Source: Isoetes taiwanensis
Lineage: Eukaryota; Streptophyta; Lycopodiopsida; Isoetales; Isoetaceae
Length of the DNA: 64,000 bases
NCBI GenBank assembly: GCA_021234155.1
Contig: JAJEKV010000038.1
Coordinates: forward strand, 5,944,926 to 6,008,925
Direction: 5' to 3'
The notes below the pieces were generated by a model. That model was given only the letters and a program-made list of their open reading frames with translations, was not told where the DNA came from and ran no database searches. Shown here one piece after another: positions 49,935 to 62,209 of the stretch (its first letter is position 1; every line of letters begins with the position of its first letter). A program made the translations under genes and the position numbers.

Positions 49935-51480
49935 GGATCTCTTTGTAGACTACATTTGGAGTGAATCTTATTGGGGTCCGCCAGGGATGTCCTCTTTCCC
50001 CAACATTGTTTGGTCTGTACATTGACCAGTTGGAACCCTGGCTCATGGACAATGGGGGTGGCAGGACCCAACTTTTGCATCAGGTCCTCAGGCAACTCAT
50101 CTATGCAGACGATGTTGACCTCTTAGCTCACACTCCAGAGGATATGCAGTCTCACCTAGATGATCTAGATACATTCGCCGTGCCACGATATGAACGTCAA
50201 TCCGCCAAGACTAAGGTGGTCCTAATCTCATCCTCGCGCCATCCAAGGCCCCCTTCATTCACTTATCGAGGGCAACAAGTGGAGGTGACACCCACCTACA
50301 AGTATCTGGGAGTGGAGTTTCCTTCTACACTATGTTGGGACACTTCCATAAGATTGTGTGTAGCAAATTACCGAAAGCACTTTATGCAATGCGAACAATA
50401 ACCACAGAGCGTAATTATATGATTGGGGATATCGTGCACATCCGTTTAGGGTATTGGTAGAGCCCGCTTCTTTTGTACGGGTTGAAGTCCGGGGCCCGTG
50501 GTGTCCTTTGCTACTTGGGCGACTTTAGAACAGTCACGTATGCCTTCTTAGCACGGGCACTTTCGAGTGAAAACCACGGTCCCATATCAAATTTTGTTGC
50601 AGAGATAGGTTTCCCGCCATTCAAATGAAGCCCCCTTGATAGACACATCGCCTATTTCCGTAAGGTGGTAAATATAGATGATGATGATCGCCTACCACTT
50701 GGCTTATCGCAAAGGGCAATGGGACCACAACGACTCAAGAATTGTTGGAAGGATAAAAAGAGTGCGATGGCTAACTCGATGGAATGTCCAGATAATACAT
50801 GTGCATCCGTAGAAACAGAAGGCGGTCGCGGCGGCTGAGATGTTACCTTGATGCTTGTTTCCTCCGGTAAGCTTTGGGATTTTAGGGGCCTAGAGCAAGT
50901 CAAGCGGCACATTACAGCAGCACATAAATCCCACATTAGAACGAGGCCCACATCGCTACCTCACGTTCACATCTGCCCATGAAAAAGCGCAGCATATCGC
51001 CTCCATTCGCGCAGTGCCCACCATCTCCGAATGAGGCAGTCGATGGATTGGGGAGCCACCGGCGGAGATAGGGTTTGTCGGTGCTGCGGGACGGGAGCCG
51101 TGAGGATGAGTGTCACACTTTCCGAGCTGCGTCGCCATATGATCGATTCGGACCACGCTATGCTCGATTGATTAGACCGATGAGCCGCTACACATGATAA
51201 TCAAGTACGCGACTTTCTGGTCGCTCACCTTTCCGGATCATACATTTAGGAAGTACTGGACTTGAGGGCTCAGATATGCCCCCAGTCAACCATTTAATCG
51301 TTGTCAGCAGTCTTATTGCTGCCACGGTTTTTCCCTCGAAAACCCTTCGGGGCGGGGTTTTTTTTAATCCGGGCAGTAATGTGACTGCTGCGCTTTTTGT
51401 ATTGGGTCCCATAGGCCGATTGGTCTCCGTGGACGATAAAAACAATTCTATTCTATTCTATTCTATTCTATTCTATTGTT
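49935..51480 (+). pseudogene. LINE-B copy 3: RT core, degraded C terminus, 3' UTR and tail
   Basis: 49964-50401 is open: GVRQGCPLSPTLFGLYIDQLE, QLIYADDVDLLAHTPEDMQ (YADD catalytic motif, about 50096-50130), TKVVLISSSRH, VEVTPTYKYLGVEFP. It gives the undamaged version of the site where the 11.3-kb LTR element inserted in copy 2. Beyond 50401 frames are broken. The 3' UTR at 51270-51450 has a CCCTTCGGGGCGGGGTTTTT hairpin and ends (ATTCT)n at 51451-51478. Confidence 0.85.
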
Positions 51481-52020
51481 TTTTAATAGTGCTCCTTGTC
51501 TTGAGGTGTCTTAAATATAGACCTTCACTCCATGCTGCGTGGTGCATTTTGAGAATGCGACATAAAGCTAGCCGTTGGCGAAGACTGGTGTTGGTAACAA
51601 TGTTGTTAAGTACTTCAAAATTCGTACGTTTAAAAAACGCTTTTTAAGATTTTTTGAAGATTTTTAAAATTTTTGAAAAAAATCTTTAAAAACGTATTTC
51701 ATATAAAATACGTTAAAAATCTTTAAAATCCTTAAAAATCCTTAAAAGTCCTTAAAAGTCAACCTGTGATTTTTTTAATCCAAATATATGATATTCTTGA
51801 ACTTATTTATCTTTATATATAAAATTCTTATACTTCTTAACCTCTATAATAATATTTTTCTGAACTTTCTTAGGAGTAGCATGGAAAAACAACTATGACA
51901 TCTTTGTACTTGAACTTAATAGTTTCTAATAGTAGCATAAGCTTCTGATTTACTTGTTGACATGCTACGTCTTATAACTTGTAGCAAAAATGTGCATTTT
52001 AATAGTAGCAAATATGTCCA
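51481..52020. other. Stretch without recognised gene, AAAATCTTT-rich
   Basis: 51600-51770 has repeated CTTTAAAAT(C)/CCTTAAAA words and ACGT, like a weaker version of the block at 47.7-48.06 kb. No gene seen. Confidence 0.5.
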
Positions 52021-52021
52021 A

Positions 52022-53690
52022 ATATGTAGCACAATAACAGAGGGTTACTTTTAGATTTTTATACGCTTTTTCACATGGTTTTTCTATGATTTCGTTGTTG
52101 TATTTGTTGAGGTGTACTAAATAGTATTTCTAGAGTGCACCATTTATGGGCCGTTGATTTTCGTTGATGGGAACAATCCGAGGGTTGTTGTCTTTCTCTG
52201 CATGTGTTTGTGCGTGCATGTGCACATGCATGTGCATGTGTGTGCATGTGCATGTGCATGTGTATTGTGCATGTGCATGTGCAAGTGCAAGTGCAAGTGC
52301 ATGTGCATGTGTGCATGTATGTGCATGTGTGCATATGCACGTGTACTTGCCCTCTTGGATTCTTATTGCTGGAGTGAATTTTACTACCACGAGATGGATT
52401 TTTTGCTCACACTTACAAAGGTATTTGTTTTTTAATGTTTCTTCAGTTAGCATAATGTTTTTTTTACAAGGTATTGGTTTCCCCGATTCTACAATGTAGT
52501 GTCGCAAAACCCCTTTGTTTTTCCTTCCTAAGATTTTGCTGCATTCAAGTTTAGGCCCCTCTGTTTGCTTCCAACTCTTGGATATTCCCCGGCTTGGATT
52601 GTTCATAGTGTAGCCACCTTTAGCTTCAATCAACAAATGGATTCTTATGCACACAACATGGATTATTCCACCCTTTTCCATGTCAATGTGGATCGGTCAA
52701 GCGGTGGCCACAAGAATGCATTTATATTGTAGGTTTGGAACTTTAATCAAACCGTAAGGTGAATCATGCATTACCTTTAAGCTAGAGACGGAGCATCCAA
52801 AATCATATGGATTGATAAACAATGGTGTCATTGTGAAAGAGAAATAGTTGTAGCGAAGTAACAATATGTAGCATAATAACGGGGGTTTTTCTTTGTGTTG
52901 CAAACTTTATGACTTCGAATAAGGGATCAATCGCTCTATCTTTATGGTAAATTTTTACTTATGTTCTATTTGTTTTATTGTGATCAAATTCAAAAGCTAC
53001 TGGTGATGAAAGCCTCAAATGAATTCTAGTTTTGTTCGGTTTGAATTCTAAAGTTTTTGTCACACCTGGGATCGTCCTAAGGCCCTCAAGGGCAAAAAAT
53101 TTTTTGCAACACAAACCATTAACATCCAACATATAAAATTAAATCCCCAACACATAACAACCAACACATAACAACCATTGACATTAACAATCAACACATA
53201 ACTACCATTGACATTAATTAACACAACCATTGGGTCCAACACATTTAAATTAAAATCCCCTTAAACCCCTTTGGTTTGGGTGCATATTCACACGGGTGAC
53301 GAGGGCAGCGAGAGCCTTATAATTGTATTTTGCACGCATTTAAATCAACACCATATAGTATTCTCGCTGAAATCTTATAGTATTTTTTGAATCTTGTTAT
53401 ACAAGATAGCAAATTTTGTACTTGCATACCCCCCACAAACGAGGAACTTTTATGTACGGTATAGATTAAGGAATAAGGGGCTTAATATGCCTATCCAACA
53501 CAAAGGTCATCCTTGAGTCACCCCGTGTGAATATGCACCCAAACCAAAGGGGGTTTAAGGGGGATTTTAATTTAAATGTGTTGGACCCAATGGTTGTGTT
53601 AATTAATGTCAATGGTAGTTATGTGTTGATTGTTAATGTCAATGGTTGTTATGTGTTGGTTGTTATGTGTTGGGGGTTGTGTTTTTGTAC
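52022..53690. mobile_element. Repeat A, copy 2
   Basis: Collinear with 4783-6400: ATATGTAGCACAATAACAG start, TGCATG array (about 52200-52345), middle segment, then inverted arms at 53145-53300 and 53517-53675. The spacer between the arms is inverted relative to copy 1. Arms differ from each other almost only in homopolymer length. Confidence 0.75.
53145..53675. repeat. Long inverted arms of repeat A, copy 2
   Basis: Left arm 53145-53300, right arm 53517-53675, each about 155 bp. They extend further outward than the 121-bp arms of copy 1 through repeated TTGACATTAACAA...ACACATAACAACC units. Confidence 0.85.
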
Positions 53691-53798
53691 GCTTTTCACT
53701 AAGGTTTTCCTATGATTTCGTGATGTATTCAAATGGATGTACTAATGCGTACATCTAGAGTGCACCATTTCTGAGCCATTGATTTTAGCCTTTTTTTT

Positions 53799-54035
53799 CC
53801 AATGGTCAACAACCAATGGCTCACAACAAAAGCCCTTTTTTTGTGCGTGTGGTGCATAATGGTCAATAACCAATGGCTCACAACAAAAACCCTCTTTTTG
53901 TGTGTGTGGTGCATAATGGGCAACAACCAATGGCTCACAACAAAAGCCTTTTTTTGTGCGTGTGGTGCATAATGGTCAACAACCAATGGCTCACAACAAA
54001 AGCCCTCTTTTTGTGTGCGTGGTGCATAATAGGCA
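53799..54035. repeat. 62-bp tandem repeat, four units
   Basis: AACAACCAATGGCTCACAAC then AAAAGCCCT(C/T)TTTTTGTG then (C/T)GTGTGGTGCATAATGG, four units of about 60-62 bp. The minus-strand frame through it gives a repetitive HHTHKK-type peptide that is an artefact. Confidence 0.88.
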
Positions 54036-54479
54036 CATGAAGGGCTTGAAGGGCGCATGTAGTGCAGTTTCCCCGCCGGAAACACATTTCTTATTATAAC
54101 TTTTGATCCAGAGCTCTGTTTGAGATGATGTTTATTGCGTTGGAAAGCTCTCTCCGAGATCTTTTTGATAGTGTATGATATGGATATGTTTGGTTAAGTT
54201 CTCTATGCTAAAACATCAGTTTTTTGGTCGGGTTTGGTAGGCTTTCACATTCTACCAGCTGATTAATACAGGATTGTGCTATTGGATATTGTTTTATGGC
54301 TCATTCCGAATGAAGCTTGCAAAAAATTACCATGCATTTTTTGATTTTGAGGCAGTTATTAAGCAAATTCCAAGGCTTCTAGATCCTTGTGCTAACAAAC
54401 AGAAAAGTTTCCCACTTTGGTTTCTCACCACAAGAATCCATGGAGGCCAAAGGCTGCTGTTAAATTCCAGTTGAAAAAT

Positions 54480-55060
54480 GTTTGTGTATGGGTGTTGCAA
54501 ACTTTATGACTTTCAGAATAATGGGATCAATCTGCTCTATCTTTATGGTAACTTTTACTTATGTTCTATTTGTTTTATTGTGATGAAATTCAAAAGCTAC
54601 AGGTGATGAAAGCCTCAAATGAATTCTAGTTTATTTCTGGTTTGAATTCTAAAATTTTTGTCACACCGGGGGGGGAGGGGGGGATGTCCCTAAGGCCCCG
54701 AAGGGGGCAAAAAAAAAAAATTTTGTAACACAAACCATTAACATCCAACATATAAAAATTAAATCCCCCAACACATAACAACCATTGACATTAACAACCA
54801 ACACATAACTATCATTGACATTAATTAACACAACCATTGGGTCCAACACATTTAAATTAAAATCCCCCTTAAACCCCCTTTGGTTTGGGTGCATATTCAC
54901 ACGGGGGGTGACTCCAGGCAACGAGAGCTGTTGGATAGGCATATTCACCTCTTATTCCTTAATCTACACCGTACGTAAAGTTCCTCGTTTGTGGGGTATG
55001 CAAGTACAAAATTTGCTATACTGTATAACAAGATTTGCAAAATACTATAAGCAGTGCAAA
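54480..55060. repeat. Repeat A, copy 3 (partial)
   Basis: Matches the middle, left arm and spacer of the other copies (GTTGCAAACTTTATGACTTT..., ...CACATTTAAATTAAAATCC..., ...CGTACGTAAAGTTCCTCG...). It stops at about 55060, so the right arm is missing. Helitron sequence begins just after. Confidence 0.75.
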
Positions 55061-55149
55061 GAATGTGCAATTTTTTTATTTTTTATTTTTGGCCATACCA
55101 TATCATAAAAATCCTTTTAAAAACGTGAGGACTTTTATAAAAGTACTTT

Positions 55150-58100
55150 AAAAATAAGAAATGGGTTTTTTAACAATATTGGTTGGTAAGTAGATGCCAA
55201 CGGAGCTCATGGACTGGCCTTGTGACTTGTTTATCGTCATCGAGAATGCGAGTCGCACGGGAACTGCCTTCGCTTAAAGGGGAGGAGGTCACTATATGAT
55301 GGCTCCAGGGTTATCCTTGGTATGAGGGCCTTTGTTCCTTTGTAGGTGCCTGTGATTATCTCTGCATCTATGACTCGCGGGTGTGCTTTGATGACACGGA
55401 GGCAGGTGCCATTGCAGAGACCAAACTTCGGATTAATGTTTCTAAGTAGGATGATGATGGCACCATCCTTGATGTGCAGCTTATGCGGTGGCATGCCAGA
55501 AGGGATTAGGTGGTTGATGAACTCGATTGGGAAGTCCCTTGTAGCATCTTCACCTTCTGCAATAATGGCATCTATCCTCATATACGTATGGAGTTGTCCG
55601 TGTAAACTTAGAAGGATCTTATTATTGATCCTCAACATGTCTTCATTCTTTGGTGTCAAAATGGCCTTGTCATACAACATGTGCACATTTTCCTCTGTTA
55701 TTTCCTTGCCAAGGATGCTGTCAATCAAATCTTCTTCCACGCATTCTTCAGGTATCTCAACCAAGTCACGGTCGAGCCCTGACTCATTGTTCATCTGTTC
55801 CCCGTTACCAGGATGTAGCAGCCAATTTGAGAAGGTTTGCTCGTCTTTTTCGACCCGCATATTTTGTGTCAGCTTGTGGGTCTTGAAGTTAATCCACAAC
55901 GGGTTCCTCTTGACACACTTTGAGATGACTTCCATCCTTATTGCCACCGATGAGGATTATCATTCCTTCAAAGGGCCTGTCATCTTGGCATATCTCGCGT
56001 AAAATCCTGTCAACGGCAGTGAGTGCCTGTGTGCCTGTCATCCCCATTTTGTCCCAGACCATGACGCTTGCTTTTCTAAGTATCTCTGCTTGTTGGCTTG
56101 TTGCACCAGTGCAGAGGTTGCCTCTTGTGTCATGTTGAGTGGTAACTTGAACGTTGAATGAACTGTTTGTGCTCCCTTCAAGAGGAAGCTGGCAATGCCG
56201 GTCCAAGCCACTTATACAACGCCAATGCCAGATCCTCTTAGTATATTGACCAGACTGTTAAAGAGGAACATCTTGCCTGTGCCTCCCAGGCCATCCACAT
56301 TGATACACGGTACTTGATGTTGGTTGATTGCATCGAGGATAATGTCGGCCATGTGCTTCTGCTCGCTGTTGAGCTTGCTGTAGTTTTCTTGCCCTTCTTA
56401 CAACTCCTGTTCTGCATCGAAGGTGGGTTCATTTGGGAAGTTGCCTAGAATGTGTAACTGTAGTCCTGGCAGTCCAAGTTGCTGGCATGTGCAGCCGCTC
56501 ATCTGGAAGATGTCGTCGATGTCTTTTAGTGCATGGTTATAAGCCTACTCTTGTGGCATATTCTGTTGGTAACTTGTGTCAGGTTGTCCTTGTATAGCTC
56601 CCATAGCCGCATTGGATCTTGTGGATCATTGTATAGGCAAACGAATGCAAATGTTTGGCATAGTTGCATTGGCATCTGGTAAAGCTCGCGTCTTCGAACG
56701 TCTTCTCCCACTCAGCATCGTCTTCCAATAAGCCGAGCTCTTTGGCGGCTTCCTTGAAAGGTGAACATAGTTTTCCGTTGACGGTGTCTTCGAAGTTGGT
56801 TGTGCCCTTGATATGTAGCAATAGGGGGCGAAGGTAGTAGCGCTCACCATCCTTAGGGCTCACATTGTACATTCGTGTGATGAGCTTGAATTTTCCTTTC
56901 CTGTCTTTCTAGACTGGCGCGTGAACTTGTAGTATTGTGGGATCTCTAGGTAAGTGTACTGACGGGCGTTTGCATCGTTTCTGTTTAGCTCAAACCATGC
57001 TGTCAGCATTGTTTATTGTTTGTTCATTTCCAGCTCGATGGCTTCTCTTTCGTGGCCTTCTTGATAGTAGACAACTTAGTTGTTTGGTAGGTAAACAGGT
57101 AGCCAATGTATTGAGTGAGAGTTGCCATGCATTTTGAACCTGTACAACCTCCACATAGCTTCAGTGCAGATACATATCTTATAACAAGCTATTGCTCAAT
57201 CTCGTCCCAATTGAATGTGGATGTGGATTCATCTGTTGGGTCTACAGTGACCTTGATAGATGCTTGGGATAGATGCTTGATCATGCCCTTTGTGGATGTA
57301 TTTATAGATGTACTTGACGCTGCCTACACTGAAACATTGCTCCACATTGATGTGCGCCTCATACTTTTGAATTAGCCATCGGTTGTGGGGTACTATCCAT
57401 CTATTGTGAATAGGTGTGTCACCCCTCATAAAGTGGTCGATATCCTGTCTTCTATATTCTAGATAGCCATCTGTGTTGACTCTAATATGCTCATTAAATG
57501 GCTTTAGAAATCCCTTTGTGCATTCCTTTGTCGAGCTTCCTTCCTTGGCTTCCATGCAAGGAGCTTTAGGGTTGAGTGGGCCACATGGGCCGTGGACCAT
57601 ATGCTTGATGATAATTTCTCGTAGATCGGTGTTTTCTAGACCTGGTATCTCAGCACTTGTGATGCTGTCAATGGCATCGATATCTCATATTTTGTCTTCT
57701 TGCTCAAGAATCATGAGAAGGTGGCAATGTGGAAGCCCTCACTTCTGGAACTCTATCGTGTACATGTGCGCCTTCACCTTGCCCAAGATATCATTATCAA
57801 AGAGGTTGAGCTTTGTGTGATATACACGTGCAATCAAGTCAGGCCTATCATGTGGTTGTCGTCCAGGGAGCAGGTTGTGTCTAATCTCTATCCAATTTGG
57901 GTTGCATGTAAAAAGGTCTGCTTTGCCAAATCTTCGTATCAAGGCCATTGAGTCCTGATAGTTCTGTTGCATTGCTCTTGGGCTTCCATTGCACGAAGAC
58001 GACAGGATGACCAGTTTGCCAGATCTTAAGCCTCTTCGCTCTGCTTCATGGTCTATATAGTCGATGAGTTCTTGATACAACTCGACTCGCAACTTCCTTT

Positions 58101-59480
58101 GGTTTTGCTTGATCCGGTTCAAATTGTTTGCCCCCACTCTCGAGTAGACGTCAACAATGAATTGTTGCATTAGCTTGCCTGCACAAAGCAGTGGATTACA
58201 AGTGGGGCTCCTTATTGCCAACCGATAATTGTAGAATTGAAGCATACTTATATTCTCTTGCTTCCTTGAAGATGTTGAAGCAAAAGAGATTTGTGCCTTC
58301 TTCATTCCTATTCTCTAGCCCTGATTACCATTGGGAAAGTGAATGGGATAAACCAATGGATCAAGATTTGGGTCTGTGATTCGGATCTTGTTGAGGCCGC
58401 CACTCTTTCGATGTATGCAGATGTCTCTATCAAATGGTGGCTCTCCATCTGGGTTCACAAATATAACTGCAACTTTGTTTGAGTATGACATGTTGTACCT
58501 CCTATGGTCCAAGCTCTGGTTAGCGTTAAAGTACATCTTGATATCTATTATGCCTTCACTCGAACGTTGTGCCCAATCTTCTACCTCATGCATCAAAGGG
58601 CTGACATTGCGTAGTTCAAGATCAAGTTCTTTGAGAAGATGGTTGTCGCAATTTGCATTCTGAGGGTTCTGAGCTCGTGTTTCATGGGCGCAGTCGGCAT
58701 CCAGAATATAGAGCTGAGAATATGTTGCAGCTTGGGAATCATCAGCATATGATGGCCCTACCCTATGGTAGATTTGTTCTTGGATCTTGAAATAGTATGG
58801 TCCGTGGCCTTCGAACTGCTCGATATGGGCGCCAAAGGAAGCAAACGCCAGCGCACTGTTATAGGCCCTGATGTGCTGGTAGAAACTATTGCTTTTTAGG
58901 TGTTCATGGCTTAGTAATTTCTGAATCAGCTGGGGCATTGGTCATAGAGGTTCCAACTTGATTTGCCCATCGTGACAACATTTTGTACCATCATCCTTGA
59001 ACGCCAATGCCCCACAATGGATGCATTCCTTGTTGAGTGGCCGACAATGGTGCCGTTGTATCTGTGCAACGTCGAGTCCTTGTTATTCTATATGTAGAAG
59101 ACTGTGATTGACGTTGATATTGTGCGAGTTCATCAAATCTTTGTTGTTGTTCCTCTTCTGTTTCTGTTGCAGCAATGCGAGCACGCTTTTCACGTTGATG
59201 TCTGGCAAGTCTAGCCAATTTTTATTGATTCTCCTCTTCAGTTTTTGTAGCAGCTATTTGGCATCTTTTATCACGTTTTTTTTGTGCATTTACTGCCAAT
59301 CTTTGCAATCGATGTTCTTCCGTTTCTATAGTATCATATTGCAACTTTCTTCTCTTGTAATTCTCTCTTTGTTTCCCTAATCGAATTTCACGTCTTGAGC
59401 TGTCTCTGTGGCATGCTTCTTTTTGTACCTATCTCTCGAAGCTGCAAGCCTTCTTTCTTCATCGTTCATGGTTGCAAGCC
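55150..59480 (-). pseudogene. Helitron Rep/helicase (RepHel) relic
   Basis: Minus strand, in order. N-terminal coiled basic/acidic region (59450-58991: DRYKKKHATETAQD, RHQREKRARIAATETEEEQQ). Helitron-like N domain (58938-57739: SALAFASFGAHI, QLYILDADCA, SPTCNPLLCAGKLMQQFIVD, RRFGKADLFTCNPNW). Rep motif GLPHCHLLMIL (57738-57706), split from its upstream half by TGA at 57741-57739 where an Arg codon is usual. Tyrosine motif KYIYKYIHKG near 57300. MYNVSPKDGERYYLR (from 56872). PIF1-type helicase with Walker-A-like GLGGTGKM (about 56290-56265; Thr replaced by Met), IGGNKD near 55965 and SMTINKSQGQSMSSVGIYLP (about 55235-55175) after a one-base shift. RepHel nicks and unwinds DNA for rolling-circle transposition. 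At least three lesions make it inactive. The 5' terminus is missing; a CTRR 3' end was not fixed. Confidence 0.88.
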
Positions 59481-59489
59481 TTCTTTCTT

Positions 59490-62200
59490 GAACAACTGCC
59501 ATAAAATGGCTCAATACGCCCACTGCAAAAGAGATCTCCAGTTTAGTGATTGTAAGGTAAATCAGTCCACCAATTAGTGAGCGATACAAAGTAGCATCTA
59601 TCTGAGGAGACTCATCATAGGTGGATAACTTCAAACCAGTCTCCACGAGCTGTTTGACAACCTTGCAATCTGTCATATGAAATTTTGTGAGAAGATCTTG
59701 GACGTACTTGTCTTGAGACAAAGTGATGCCATCGTGAGTTTGCCAAATTTCGATCCCAAGAAAGTAATGGGACGGACCTAAGTCTGTCATAGCAAATTCA
59801 TGTATAAGCAAAGTGCGCAATTGATCAATAAGATCATGGGCATCTCCTGTAAGCAGCAAGTCATCAACGTACGACGTACAAATTGGGATTTGCTGTGGAA
59901 GAAGAATAGCCGTGTTTTTAAGATAAGAATCTATCTTATGATACCAGTAGCGAGGTGCTTGTTTAAGGCCATAAAGACTCTTCTTTAATTTACAAACTAA
60001 TTGCCCTTGCCCTTACGAGACAAAACCTTCAGGCTGCTGCATATAAACTTTATCGGATAGATCTCCATTCAAGAAGGCACTTTGGAAGTCCATTTGATAT
60101 AAGGGCCAATCCTTACTAGCTGCTAAGGCAAAAATAGCACGCACGGTTGATAATCTTGCAACTGGAGCAAAGACTTCATCGTAATCAATGCCATGTTGCT
60201 GAGCGAATCCTTTGGCCACAAGTTTGGCCTTATGTTTTATGAGAGAGCCATCTACATTGTATTTTTCTTTAAAGATCCATTTTGAGCCAATCGCTTTCTT
60301 CCCTTTAGGAAGAGGAACGAGATCCCAAGTCTCATTCTTAATGAGCAGATCATATCCATGTTGCATCGTAGCCACCCAATCTGGATTGATGAGGGCTTTA
60401 GCAAAACTAGAAGGCATATGATCTTCATAGATCTTTGCCATCAAAGCAAAAGTACAAGCATGCGGAACACTTGGTTGTGCATCAGATAAGGCCTTAAGCC
60501 GCTCGGATCGCCTAAGAGGCACACCATCATCATGATTTTGAGGAGAAGATGGGCTGTAGTCCTAGAACTACTAGCAGTGTGAATATCAGACAAAGCGGCA
60601 AGATATAGGTCATTTTCATCATCATCACTATGATCACAACCGCTGGTCGGTACAACAGCAACTGGAGCAGCAATTGGAGCAACGTTAATTGCATTCTTCT
60701 GAGTATCAGGATCAAGCAAAGAATGAATATCGAAGGGCGCTCCAACATCATGCTCGAAAGCATCTATCCTCCAAGAATTTTGCATCAGGGCTGATAATAG
60801 GCTTCTTAATAACTGGGTTATAGAATTTGTAAGCTTTATATCCATCAACATACCCAATAAAAATGCATTTGACTGCCCGATCATCAATTTCTTCAATTTT
60901 GAATGAGAATGCACAAAAACAAGACAACCAAAATTTTTAAATGCGAGACATCAGGTTTTAGGTTTTGTACTATAGAACACCTCGAAAGGAGTTTGGCCTT
61001 TCACAATTTTTGTGGGAGCTCTATTCAAAAGATAGGCTGCTGTTTTAACTATTTCATCCCAAAATGACATCGGCAAGCGTTTATAAGCAAGCATGCTTCA
61101 TGCCAAATTCATTAGAGCAAGTTTCTTGCATTCAGCTTATCATTTTGTGGCGAACAATATGGAGCATTTAACATGCGAACAATGCCAGAATCTCGAATAT
61201 AAACGTAAAAATAATAGTTCTTGTACTCACCACCATTGTCGGACATGAATGCCTTAATCAACTTCCCTGTTTATTTTTCAACCATAATCCTGAACTCTTT
61301 AAACTTAGAGAGTACATCGGATTTGTATGCAAATGGTACACCCACGTCATCCTAGAATGATCATTAATAAATGTGCGAAAAGTAGCATTAACTCCACTTA
61401 AAGAAGGACCCTGATTTCGCATACATCACTATGCACGAGCTGCAAGATATCATTTGTTTTCTTCACGGCCTCCTTGGGGAAAGATGCAGCTACTTGCTTT
61501 CCAAGATTGCAAGCATCACATTATATACAGCAGGCAGCCCAACAACCATCTCTTTTCCGTGCATCATTCAAAGTGCTTGACAACTCAAATGACCATAACG
61601 AGCATGCCATAGTTCATGCGAAGACATGTTAATAGTAGCAGCAGCAAACAAGCCTTTCTGCTCTACAACAATCATTTTGGAGAATGCCGCGAGCAACAAT
61701 GTCAGAGTCGGGCATGCATAGGAGTAAGTATAACTTCTCCTTGTTTAAATATGGCATACAAGCCACTGTTGTCAACCTTAGAAATGGATAACAAATTTTC
61801 TTCAAGTCCAGGAATGTAAATAACATCTTTAAAATACTTTATGTTGCTTTCCTCGGTAGAAAATATGACTTCACCCTTCCCTTGAATCTGATAGCTGAAT
61901 TTATCAGCAAATTTAACTCGATCATCATCCATTTGCTGTAGTTTAGAAAATACTTTCTTTTTCCTGTCATGTGCAAAGTGGCACCGGAGTCAAGGTACCA
62001 TGGATCACTATCAGATTTGTCCAAAGACATCTCAGAAGCTTTGAATAAGCATTCAATATCAGCAACTTTCTGGTACAAATTCAGTAGCTACGAAATTAGA
62101 TCGATCATGTGTGGGCTAATCTTTACTTGTTGTAGTAGCTTTGGCTTCTTTCTTTAGGCACTTTGGGAAATCACTAATCCAATGCCCTTGCTCATTGGGG
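59490..62200 (-). pseudogene. Ty1/Copia polyprotein relic
   Basis: Minus strand order PR-IN-RT, as in Copia. A weak zinc-knuckle-like QGHWISDFPKC is near 62190. Protease WYLDSGATLHMTGKRK (about 62000) is followed by FSYQIQGKGEVIF...YIPGLEENLLSISKV. Integrase N-terminal ELWHARYGHLS...CDACNLGKQVA lies at about 61610-61480, then a core piece SDNGGEYKNYYF...NAPYCSPQN (about 61240-61140). RT reads WVATMQHGYDLL, LPKGKKAIGSKWIFK, KLVAKGFAQQHGIDYDEVFAPVARL, YQMDFQSAFLNGDL, KLKKSLYGLKQAPRYWY, and SYVDDLLLTGDAHD (YVDD at about 59870). It ends in YFLGIEI...LYRSLIGGLIYL. Stops and shifts occur (for example TAA at about 60015). The RNase H domain and both LTRs are missing: the frame runs from VLSHFMA straight into Helitron sequence at about 59490. 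Confidence 0.9.
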
Positions 62201-62209
62201 GGTGGAGCT

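Noticed and set aside
52071-52681. 183-codon minus-strand frame over the second TGCATG array
   Set aside because: Same microsatellite artefact; the non-repeat part is repeat A sequence without coding signs.
53729-54085. 118-codon frame with repeated HHTHKK.VFVVSHWLL-type units
   Set aside because: It is the reverse reading of a DNA tandem repeat; no independent evidence of a gene.
55346-56002. 218-codon plus-strand frame
   Set aside because: Antisense to the Helitron helicase region, whose minus-strand reading has recognisable helicase motifs.
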